Part shown: positions 8,754 to 15,195 of the stretch, piece after piece
How the letters are laid out: the number at the start of each line of letters is the position of its first letter
Numbering within the stretch: position 1 is the stretch's first letter
NCBI GenBank assembly: GCA_949319575.1
Contig: CASGHD010000046.1
Location: forward strand, 1-43,073
Direction of reading: 5' to 3'
DNA from: an uncultured Anaerolineales bacterium
Lineage (GTDB): Bacteria; Chloroflexota; Anaerolineae; Anaerolineales; Villigracilaceae
DNA: 43,073 bases
The notes under the pieces: model-generated
Database searches by the model: none
What the model was told of the DNA's origin: nothing
Seen by the model: only the letters and a program-made list of their open reading frames with translations
Made by a program: the position numbers and the translations under genes

Positions 8754-8782
8754 AGTATAGACCCAATTCATATGGAAATCAA
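8754..8782 (-). promoter_or_regulatory. Sigma70-like promoter of the TIR operon
   Basis: On the minus strand, TTGATT (8782-8777) and TATACT (8759-8754) are separated by 17 bases and lie 35 bases before the ATG at 8719. Confidence 0.65.
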
Positions 8783-8802
8783 CTTCGAATTAATCATGTA
8801 TA

Positions 8803-8933
8803 TGTCAAAACTTTGACGTCAACCCTACGTGGTTGAAAGACCTGACATGTCTTCGCGAGAGGTTGGTCGGTGATGACCTTTGTCCGCGCGAGGGGAGAGG
8901 ATGGGAATGGCGCGGGTGAGACATGTCAGGTCT
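8803..8933. repeat. Inverted-terminus repeat, copy 1 (uninterrupted)
   Basis: Exact 15-base inverted arms (AGACCTGACATGTCT) lie at 8838-8852 and 8919-8933, bounding a G-rich core (GGTTGGTCGGTGATGACC...GGCGCGGGTGAGAC). A leader of about 35 bases (CAAAACTTTGACGTCAA...GTGGTTGAA) precedes the left arm in this and other copies. This copy has no inserted material near the right arm, so it serves as the empty reference for copies 2 and 3. It lies upstream of the TIR operon promoter. Confidence 0.88.
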
Positions 8934-8942
8934 GTGGCTGTA

Positions 8943-9099
8943 CATACCAAAACTTTAACATCATATCTGCGTCGTTGAAAGACCAGACATGTCTTCGCGA
9001 GGGATTGGTCGGTGATGACCTTTGTCTGCGCGAGGGGTGAGGAGGGGAATGGCGCGGGTGAGACACTTCGACAGGCTCAGCGCATCGCATGTCAGGTCT
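8943..9099. repeat. Inverted-terminus repeat, copy 2, with 24-base insert
   Basis: The same leader, core and arms as copy 1 are present (left arm 8980-8994, 14 of 15 matching; right arm end 9089-9099). Between GAGAC and ATGTCAGGTCT, 24 bases at 9065-9088 carry the CTTCGACAGGCTCAGC repeat type. The right arm supplies the stop codon (9092-9094) of the TumE-like gene. Copies 1 and 2 together fill the gap of about 370 bases at 8720-9091. Confidence 0.88.
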
Positions 9100-9475
9100 C
9101 GTCTTGCGCTTCCATCCACTTGGCGATTTCTTTCAACACGATTTTCAAATCCCGTTTGATATTGTCTGTCAGCGGCGAATCGGACACGTTGCTGTTTTCA
9201 TCGTGAAAATGATGCGGGGCGTTGGGAAGATTTCCGTAGTGAGGTGAATTGTCCCAGCGCAGGAGTGGGGCGCTGGTAAATAGTTGGTAGGCATAATCTA
9301 AAGACTCGGGTTCTATGTGAATCCAGATTTGGAGTGTGTGGTCTTTTGGTAACTGACTGCGGAGTTTGGCTTCCAACCTGCCTGATGGAGTCTCATCGTA
9401 ATTAACGACGCGGGTACTTTGGATGAGTTCGTTTTCCTGCAATATCTCCAAAATATCGTCAACGGTTTTGTTCAT
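9092..9475 (-). CDS. TumE-family (DUF6516-like) putative toxin
   Basis: The protein has 127 residues. The central LLRWDNSPHYGNLPNAPHHF segment (about 71-90), followed by HDEN and a helical C-terminus, is the hallmark of TumE/DUF6516 proteins, which occur as toxins in type II-like pairs. It overlaps the upstream gene by 17 bases, the usual antitoxin-first arrangement. AGGA lies about eight bases before the ATG. Its last residues (QDET) and stop codon come from, or abut, a dispersed repeat, so the natural C-terminus may have been altered. The catalytic mechanism is not evident from sequence. Confidence 0.7.
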   Translation of the reverse strand: MNKTVDDILEILQENELIQSTRVVNYDETPSGRLEAKLRSQLPKDHTLQIWIHIEPESLDYAYQLFTSAPLLRWDNSPHYGNLPNAPHHFHDENSNVSDSPLTDNIKRDLKIVLKEIAKWMEAQDET

Positions 9476-9779
9476 GGCGCAAATCCTGATAAGTCTTTTG
9501 CCAGTCCATCAGCATAGAACGGGCAGACTTCCAAGCCAGCCAGTCATCTTCCTGCTCGGGCGTGGCTTTACCTTTCAGGCGCGTCGTGAATTTGTCGAAA
9601 TCCATTCCATATTTGTTTTCCATTCGCTTGATACGGCGACGATAATACGATACCCTGCCGCGTACAGTGGAGATTGCCATATCCCAGAGCGCTCCTTCGA
9701 CGGTGGCGAATCTTTTGGATACCACAAGCGAGCGCGCAACTTTTGTCAAAACTGAATTTGGCGAGGTATGAAGTGTCAT
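9459..9779 (-). CDS. Putative antitoxin partner of the TumE-like protein
   Basis: This 106-residue, mainly helical, charged protein contains VEGALWDMAIS, a basic YYRRRIKRMENKYG helix (about 45-58) and an acidic EQEDDWLAWKSA tail motif. I recall such proteins beside TumE/DUF6516 genes, but the assignment rests mostly on context. The ATG at 9779 is preferred over an upstream ATG at 9812, because AGGAG lies five bases before it. It overlaps the toxin start by 17 bases, giving coupled translation. Confidence 0.65.
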   Translation of the reverse strand: MTLHTSPNSVLTKVARSLVVSKRFATVEGALWDMAISTVRGRVSYYRRRIKRMENKYGMDFDKFTTRLKGKATPEQEDDWLAWKSARSMLMDWQKTYQDLRHEQNR

Positions 9780-9821
9780 GCTTGCTCCTTTTGATGAATT
9801 ATACTCTTTCAAAATTTACGC

Positions 9822-10013
9822 ATACCAAAACTTTGACGTGAAACCTGCGTGGTTGAAAAACTTCGGTGCGGTGAAAGACCTAACATGTCTCCGCGAAGGG
9901 TTGGTCGGTGATGATCCTTGTCCGCGCGAGGGGTGAGGAGGGGAGTGGCGCGGGTGAGACACTTCGACACGGTGAGCGAAAGACGAACCGTCAGCGCATC
10001 GCATGTCAGGTCT
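9822..10013. repeat. Inverted-terminus repeat, copy 3, with two inserts
   Basis: The leader begins at 9822 (ATACCAAAACTTTGACGTG), with the left arm at 9876-9890 (14 of 15) and right arm end 10003-10013. Relative to copy 1 it carries about 17 extra bases in the leader (AACTTCGGTGCGGTG, also seen near 70-82) and 42 extra bases at 9961-10002. The second insert contains the 35-base unit found alone at 595-629, at the same point where copy 2 has a shorter insert. Confidence 0.88.
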
Positions 10014-10022
10014 GTGAAGTTG

Positions 10023-10652
10023 TCACCACTTACGCGGCGTGTCGCCTTTTTCAATTTCGTTTCTTGCTTTTGCAAGCGTTTTGAGCCATATGTCCAGGGT
10101 TTCAGGTCCAATGCGGGCGGCTTGTTCGGCGACTTCTTCGATGTCAACTTGATAACTGCTAAAGCCGCGCAGGCAGAAAAACAAAATGGCGAAAATGTCG
10201 TCGGGATGTTTGTTTGACCTGCCTTCATGCCATGCCTGTAATTTACCTATGATGATGTCTGTCGGTTGCGCGACCCATGCCTCAAAAGGTTCGTCATTAT
10301 TGTCGGTAAAAGCCTCGCGTATACGGCGGTCAAAGGCAATTTGATAATCAGGTTCTCGTTTTAAAGGGACGAGGTCGGCTTTTATGCCTTCGCTTGAATC
10401 AATATTGTTGAACATAATCCCCATTTCAACAGAATTCTTTATCATCTCAGGATCGGCATAATAACGCGGGAGAGGGAATTTTTGCGATAGGGCTTCAAAA
10501 TCCTTCTCGTGTAAATCCACAATAATGTCAATGTCATGGGTGGCGCGGGTAATTCCAAAAATCGTGCCGCCAAACGCGCCAACGATCATGTAGGGCGCGG
10601 CGATTTCATCCAGTGCCTTTACGACTCGGACATAAAAATCAAGCATGTCCAT
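10023..10652 (-). CDS. Nucleotidyltransferase-fold protein (AbiEii/MNT-like)
   Basis: The protein has 209 residues. A pol-beta nucleotidyltransferase signature is visible: GAFGGTIFGITRATHDIDIIV (25-45), with metal ligands Asp40 and Asp42 and a probable third Asp93 in KADLV. Proteins of this class act as toxins or tRNA/protein-modifying transferases in AbiE- and MNT-type systems. It overlaps the end of an 87-residue gene by 14 bases and is the last gene of a three-gene unit with a DUF2283 protein. The substrate is unknown. The stop lies 10 bases from repeat copy 3. Confidence 0.8.
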   Translation of the reverse strand: MDMLDFYVRVVKALDEIAAPYMIVGAFGGTIFGITRATHDIDIIVDLHEKDFEALSQKFPLPRYYADPEMIKNSVEMGIMFNNIDSSEGIKADLVPLKREPDYQIAFDRRIREAFTDNNDEPFEAWVAQPTDIIIGKLQAWHEGRSNKHPDDIFAILFFCLRGFSSYQVDIEEVAEQAARIGPETLDIWLKTLAKARNEIEKGDTPRKW

Positions 10653-10902
10653 ATTTGCTATCCATGAAAGTCAGATAATCCAGAATTTTCATATTGATTT
10701 CCGATAACGAAAGGTTAGGGAACTTTCTTTTAAATGCAGTTCGCAATCCCGCACGTATCATGGCGCTTGCGTGCAGGCTGGGGTAAATCCTTTTCTCAGG
10801 CGGCATCTTTGCCAGTAACTCCATTTGCACCCAATCAATTGGATTCAAGCCATCCACGATTTTGGATATTTCTTCGGGGGTGAGAGGTCGTTTATCGTTC
10901 AT
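10639..10902 (-). CDS. Small protein preceding the nucleotidyltransferase, possible antitoxin
   Basis: This 87-residue helical protein contains an AGLRTAFKRKFPNLSLSEIN segment (52-71), a pattern I associate with small partners encoded just before stand-alone nucleotidyltransferases. It overlaps the DUF2283 gene upstream by 4 bases (ATGA) and the nucleotidyltransferase downstream by 14, so the three are probably translated together. No catalytic motif is seen. The antitoxin role is an inference from context only. Confidence 0.65.
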   Translation of the reverse strand: MNDKRPLTPEEISKIVDGLNPIDWVQMELLAKMPPEKRIYPSLHASAMIRAGLRTAFKRKFPNLSLSEINMKILDYLTFMDSKYGHA

Positions 10903-11147
10903 TTTGAGTTCGCTGTTTTTCTGCTCGCGTTCATAATCGTCATGCCAATAACTTCATCGCCCTCGTAACGAACGATGACATCGTTATCCAGCAATTCAGA
11001 ATCGTCTGCGCGGCTTGGCTTCTTGAAATTCAAATACAACACATCCGCTTCCTCGTCATAGGACGTTTGGGTTCGCGTGCTCATAAAATCTGGCGAAAAA
11101 AGAGAAAGACTTTTCAGCAATGGGTCCCAATGGTTTTTGTTTTTCAC
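10899..11147 (-). CDS. DUF2283 family protein
   Basis: The DUF2283 pattern is present: SYDEEADVLYLNF, then DDSELLDNDVIVRY and EVIGMTIMNAS. From the chosen GTG at 11147 the protein has 82 residues. That GTG has AGGAG five bases upstream, while the ATG at 11165 has no ribosome binding site. The family is small, of unknown biochemistry, and often occurs near toxin-antitoxin genes. It opens the three-gene unit leading to the nucleotidyltransferase. Confidence 0.78.
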   Translation of the reverse strand: MKNKNHWDPLLKSLSLFSPDFMSTRTQTSYDEEADVLYLNFKKPSRADDSELLDNDVIVRYEGDEVIGMTIMNASRKTANSK

Positions 11148-11166
11148 GGTGACTCCTGTGCTCAAC

Positions 11167-11206
11167 TATACCAAAACTCTGGCGTCAAACCTGCGTGGTT
11201 AGGACC
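11167..11206. repeat. Partial copy 4 of the inverted-terminus repeat leader
   Basis: ATACCAAAACTCTGGCGTCA followed by AACCTGCGTGGTTAGGACC matches the leader of copies 1-3 but stops before the left arm. A different sequence follows, which can form an imperfect hairpin (ACCTTACCC...GGGTAAGG). Confidence 0.75.
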
Positions 11207-11271
11207 TTACCCCACCCCTTTCCAAATGGCGAGGGTAAGGCGCGTAACAGTGACGTCATTTATCACTTATA

Positions 11272-11661
11272 TCAGATTCCTGCGAACGCCAGCAATGCTC
11301 CGAACGCGTAAATGAAGACAAGATAGCCTACGAAAAAAACGATTCCCTGCATCTTCGTTGATTGGGAGCCAATCTGCCAGCCCGTGATCCATGCAGGGAT
11401 GGCGGAGATAGTGATGCTGACGAGGTTCGCAACGCCTACAGGCAGGTCAACTTTTGCAGACATTCCCAGCATGAGGACGGTCAGCCTGCCGAGCAACTCC
11501 AAGTTCAAAGCCAGCCTGTAAAGGAGAGACGAGTTGTAATCAAACAATTTGAGCGGCAGAAGGATAGCCAGAAAAATCAAAACGCCGATTAGCGCGCCCA
11601 CAAACGGACGCTGACTTTGCCAGAGTGTGTTTTCATCTTTTTTCTTTCCGCTTTCCATCAT
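11272..11661 (-). CDS. Small integral membrane protein, unknown
   Basis: A protein of 129 residues with about four hydrophobic segments (near 20-40, 47-67, 75-95 and 105-127), no signal peptide and no recognised domain. The start ATG ATG at 11661-11656 directly abuts the HMG-CoA reductase stop, so the two are cotranscribed. Its first residues (MMESGKKK) echo the end of HMG-CoA reductase (MESGK), because both are encoded by the same heptamer array. The array may have created or moved this start. The function is unknown. Confidence 0.65.
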   Translation of the reverse strand: MMESGKKKDENTLWQSQRPFVGALIGVLIFLAILLPLKLFDYNSSLLYRLALNLELLGRLTVLMLGMSAKVDLPVGVANLVSITISAIPAWITGWQIGSQSTKMQGIVFFVGYLVFIYAFGALLAFAGI

Positions 11662-11678
11662 CTACTTTCCACTTTCCA
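11644..11678. repeat. Heptamer array (CTTTCCA)x5 across a stop codon
   Basis: Five seven-base units (CTTTCCG, CTTTCCA, TCATCTA, CTTTCCA, CTTTCCA) span the end of HMG-CoA reductase and the start of the next gene. A related (TTTCCAC) array is at 38876-38896. Confidence 0.85.
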
Positions 11679-12960
11679 TCGTCTTCAATATCTCTTTTGC
11701 TCTATCTATCCTCACAATCCCCTCCGCCGCGATTTGACTTGCCACTCTCTCGATCAACTCTCCGCTCGCGCCCGCCGCAATAGCAACCTGCCTCGCGTGT
11801 AATGACATGTGTCCGCGCTGGATTCCTTCGGTGGCGAGCGCGCGCAACGCCGCCATGTTTTGGGCGAGTCCTACCGAGACGATGATCTCAGCCAACTCAC
11901 CAGCGGATTTCACGTTCATCAACTTAATTGCGGCTTGCGCGGCAGGGTGGACCTTGGTCGCCCCGCCGACGATTCCCACCGCCAGCGGCATTTCGAGTTC
12001 GCCGAGTAAATTTCCGTTTTCATCTTTCGACCAAGTTGACAATGACGCGTACTTGCCTGAACGAGCGGCGTAGGCGTGCGCGCCTGCTTCGATAGCGCGC
12101 CAGTCGTTGCCTGTGGCGATGACAACAGGATCAACGCCGTTCATGATTCCTTTGTTGTGCGTCGCGGCGCGATAAGGGTCTGCGGCGGCGAAAGCGTAAG
12201 CGGCAATGATGCCGTTGCGCACTTCTTCGCCTGTGTACGACAAATTTCCAATTTGTCCCACGAATGCCAGCTCTTTCACTGGGATTACGCAGGTCGCTTT
12301 TGCCATGCGACGGTCGGTGAGGTTCGACAGGATTCGCAAATGCGCGCGCCCGCCTGTAATGGACTCAATTTTCGGCGCAAGACGTTCGCACGCGGTGTTG
12401 ACGGCGTTCGCCCCCATCGCATCGCGCACATCGTAGATCAGATGGATGACGAGAAATTTCCCGATGGGGGATTCTTCGATGAGGCGGACTTCCAAGTCCC
12501 TTGCGCCTCCGCCTCTCGACTTGAGGCTTGATTCGGCGGCGTCAACGTACGCCAACAGTTCGGCTTTGTTCGCCAATACCTGCTCGGCGGCTTTGCTCAA
12601 GTCTTCAAGGCCTAACACCTGCAACTGACCGATCATCAACGGCTCTGTGCTTGTGGCGGTGAATCCGCCTCCAGCGCGGGCGAGTTTTGCCATGAACGAC
12701 GCGCCCGCAACTACCGATGGTTCTTCTATAACCATGGGGATGAGTACATCGCGTCTATTGACCGTGAAGTTGAGCGCGATGCCGAGGGGCAGGGAGTATG
12801 TCCCGATCACGTTTTCGACCATGTGCGAAGCGATGTCAGGGGCGAGGGGGCTGGTAAACGGAATCAGTTCGCCCTGCGAAAGATGCGAAGCGTCTGCTAG
12901 CGTGGCGAGCCTCTGGTCGAGAGTCAAGTTGTAGAAGCCGGGGATGCGAGAAGTCGTCAT
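11662..12960 (-). CDS. mvaA: Hydroxymethylglutaryl-CoA reductase, class II
   Basis: This enzyme reduces HMG-CoA to mevalonate. The ATG at 12960 (432 residues) is preferred over 12996 because class II enzymes start close to the IPGFYNL segment. All catalytic positions are visible: Glu49 in MVENVIG, Lys270 in THNKGIMNG, Asp286 in GNDW, and the flap His in GHMSLHARQ (384/388). The class II (NAD-preferring MvaA-type) pattern is clear. Thus the pathway step is intact, whereas the thiolase homologue across the island has lost key residues. It is divergent from the histidine kinase gene at 13049. No good ribosome binding site is seen. The C-terminal codons lie in a heptamer array. Confidence 0.94.
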   Translation of the reverse strand: MTTSRIPGFYNLTLDQRLATLADASHLSQGELIPFTSPLAPDIASHMVENVIGTYSLPLGIALNFTVNRRDVLIPMVIEEPSVVAGASFMAKLARAGGGFTATSTEPLMIGQLQVLGLEDLSKAAEQVLANKAELLAYVDAAESSLKSRGGGARDLEVRLIEESPIGKFLVIHLIYDVRDAMGANAVNTACERLAPKIESITGGRAHLRILSNLTDRRMAKATCVIPVKELAFVGQIGNLSYTGEEVRNGIIAAYAFAAADPYRAATHNKGIMNGVDPVVIATGNDWRAIEAGAHAYAARSGKYASLSTWSKDENGNLLGELEMPLAVGIVGGATKVHPAAQAAIKLMNVKSAGELAEIIVSVGLAQNMAALRALATEGIQRGHMSLHARQVAIAAGASGELIERVASQIAAEGIVRIDRAKEILKTMESGK

Positions 12961-13048
12961 AATAAGTTTGGATATTGTAGCCGTGTTGCCTTGCAAAATC
13001 TATCATGTTTTATACCCTTGGCGGGCATAATTATGAGATAATGCGGGC

Positions 13049-14725
13049 ATGTTGCTTACCCGTGAACAATTACAGGAACGATTGATCGCCCTGCATCAAG
13101 CCAGCCTTGAGTTGGTGAGGGATAATTCGCTTGAGCATTTACTGGAACGGATCGCGGCGGTAGCGTGTGAACAAGCGAAGGCGCGTTACGCCGCGTTGGG
13201 TGTGCTGAACGACGATGGCGAACTTGTCCAGTTTATTTCTGTAGGGATGACTGAAGAGCAGGTCGCGCTCATTCCGCATCAGCCACATGGTAAGGGGCTG
13301 GTTGGCGAATTGATGAATAGGGAAGAGCCGTTGCGTGTTCCGGTGATTCAAGATCACCCATGCTCGGTTGGGTTTCCTAAGAATCATCCGCATATGGTTT
13401 CTTTTTTGGGGGTTCCCATACGCGCCGGCGAAGTTCAACTGGGTCAGCTGTATCTCACAGAAAAGGTGGATGCTTCGGAATTCACTTCGGATGACGAGAA
13501 GATCATCCAAATGTTGGCTACTTACGCGGCGGCGGCTATTCAAAACGCCCGTATGATGGAACAGATGCGGGAACGCGACCTGGCGTTGACCCGTCGAAAC
13601 GTGGATATGTCTTTGCTGAATGGCATTGCCTCCACATTGACTTCGAGCTTGGAACTGGATGATATCCTTAATCAAACCCTCGCGCTTGTAATGAACTACA
13701 TGAAGGTGGAAGCGGGCGAGATATTCCTTTTGACGGAGGATAACGCTACTCTTCGCATGGTCTTACACCGCGGGCAAGCCGCCGAGGCTTTTTGGATGCG
13801 GAACCAATTCCAAATGGGGGAAGGGTACGTCGGCATGGTCGCCCAAACTCGCAAGACGATGATCAGTACTGACCTGGTTGGTGATGTTCGTTTTGTGCGG
13901 GGGGCTGTTCTGAAGGCGGGATTCCATCAGATCGCCTGTATTCCTTTGCTTTCCGGCGATAATTTGATGGGCGTCATGAGCGTTGCGGCTCACGCCAAAG
14001 ATACAATCGACAATCGGACCGTTGAAATGATGGCGGCTGTCGGAAATTGGGCTGGCTTGGCGATTGAAAATGCGCGCCTACATGCCAATGCGCGCCGGCT
14101 GGCGGTGCTGGAAGAGCGCGATCGGATCGGTATGGACTTGCATGATGGAGTCATTCAGTCTATTTACGGGCTTGGCTTATCCCTTGAGAATGTGCTTCTC
14201 TCGTTAAATGAAGACTCGGCAGACGCTAAAGCGCGCGTTCAAGGGGCGATAGATGGTTTGAATCAGGTCATCCGTGATCTGCGAGCGTATATCTTGGATC
14301 TGAAACCAAGACAAATGGGTGAAGGCGGGTTGATCGTCGGTATCCAAAGGCTTGTTGTCGAGTTCAAAGCCCATACATTTGTTGATGTCAATCTCGTGCA
14401 TCCTGAAAAAGGCTTGAAAAACCTTCCTGAAACGCATTCCCTTGCCCTTTTTCACATCTGTCAGGAGACTTTGGCGAACGCGGCAAAGCATGCGAAGGCA
14501 AAAAACGTGAACATCTCGATGTGGGAAACGAAAGATCGCGCTCTGATGGAGATACGCGACGATGGCATCGGCTTCGATATGGAAAAAATGCGCGCGGCAA
14601 TCGGTCATGGACTCGCCAACATGCACACGCGCGTGCAATCGGTGGGCGGCGATGTTGAAATCACGTCGCATATCAATGATGGAACAACGGTATTGGCATG
14701 GGTGCCTCGTCATGCGCGCGCTTGA
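13049..14725 (+). CDS. GAF-GAF sensor histidine kinase (NarL/DevS type)
   Basis: A cytoplasmic protein of 558 residues without membrane segments. GAF 1 spans about 20-168 and includes VSFLGVPIRAGEVQLGQLYL, resembling DevS/DosS GAF domains. GAF 2 spans about 195-343. A HisKA_3 dimerisation helix follows with phospho-acceptor His365 in MDLHDGVIQSIYG, then HATPase_c with N-box ETLANAAKHA (473-482), DDGIGFD (504-510) and GHGLANM (519-525). Kinases of this type phosphorylate NarL-family regulators. None is encoded next to it, so its partner is elsewhere. What the GAF domains bind cannot be told from sequence. Confidence 0.9.
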   Translation: MLLTREQLQERLIALHQASLELVRDNSLEHLLERIAAVACEQAKARYAALGVLNDDGELVQFISVGMTEEQVALIPHQPHGKGLVGELMNREEPLRVPVIQDHPCSVGFPKNHPHMVSFLGVPIRAGEVQLGQLYLTEKVDASEFTSDDEKIIQMLATYAAAAIQNARMMEQMRERDLALTRRNVDMSLLNGIASTLTSSLELDDILNQTLALVMNYMKVEAGEIFLLTEDNATLRMVLHRGQAAEAFWMRNQFQMGEGYVGMVAQTRKTMISTDLVGDVRFVRGAVLKAGFHQIACIPLLSGDNLMGVMSVAAHAKDTIDNRTVEMMAAVGNWAGLAIENARLHANARRLAVLEERDRIGMDLHDGVIQSIYGLGLSLENVLLSLNEDSADAKARVQGAIDGLNQVIRDLRAYILDLKPRQMGEGGLIVGIQRLVVEFKAHTFVDVNLVHPEKGLKNLPETHSLALFHICQETLANAAKHAKAKNVNISMWETKDRALMEIRDDGIGFDMEKMRAAIGHGLANMHTRVQSVGGDVEITSHINDGTTVLAWVPRHARA

Positions 14726-14879
14726 ATCGAACGAATCGTTGAATCTTTAACATTGAATCTCGAAATCCTGCGTCTCATTCAACGCATGTGAAAATATTAT
14801 CAATGCGCATTCGTTAACAACCGCCAGCCGAATGAGGGCGAAAATAGGAAAAGCCCCGGTTCGACCCCATATATGGGGG

Positions 14880-14888
14880 TGTGGATAA
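14880..14888 (-). promoter_or_regulatory. DnaA box
   Basis: TGTGGATAA on the plus strand is the exact complement of the consensus TTATCCACA. It stands 308 bases upstream of the dnaA start, next to a small palindrome (CCCCATATATGGGG). Confidence 0.75.
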
Positions 14889-15020
14889 CTTTGCAGAGCG
14901 CGCATGGCTGAAACGCCCGTTCTACAAAAGATCCAGGTTTTGTTGATTTGCGCGAGAACTCTTTAACGTTGAGCGACCTTAAAAAAACAGATGTTTTAAA
15001 TAAACCGTAGGCTTTTCGTG

Positions 15021-15048
15021 TTGTACTTTTGAATAGTTATGCTAGAAT
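15021..15048 (+). promoter_or_regulatory. Candidate dnaA promoter
   Basis: TTGTAC (15021-15026) and TAGAAT (15043-15048) are separated by 16 bases, about 150 bases upstream of the dnaA start codon. Confidence 0.55.
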
Positions 15049-15195
15049 GTGACCACGCTGAGATATTGATGTGACGCACGAAGCGCATCTTGTACTCCCT
15101 TTCGATCTCTGAAACAAAACAAAATTCTTCAACAATAGCCGCTGACGAAGCGGATAGATTTCACATTGGCAATCACGGTCGCTGAGGAGCAATCA

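Larger units (their letters stand above)
14726..15195 (+). other. dnaA upstream region, possible replication origin
   Basis: A gene-free stretch of about 470 bases between the kinase and dnaA. It contains one perfect DnaA box (14880-14888), an A/T-rich patch near 14975-15010 and a promoter at 15021-15048. Only one exact box is seen, so this is a candidate origin or a DnaA autoregulation site, not a proven oriC. Confidence 0.4.

Noticed and set aside
8803..9099. Similar direct repeats that might be a CRISPR array
   Set aside because: Units are about 130-190 bases with internal inverted ends, and only two stand in tandem with no regular spacers; no cas genes are present.
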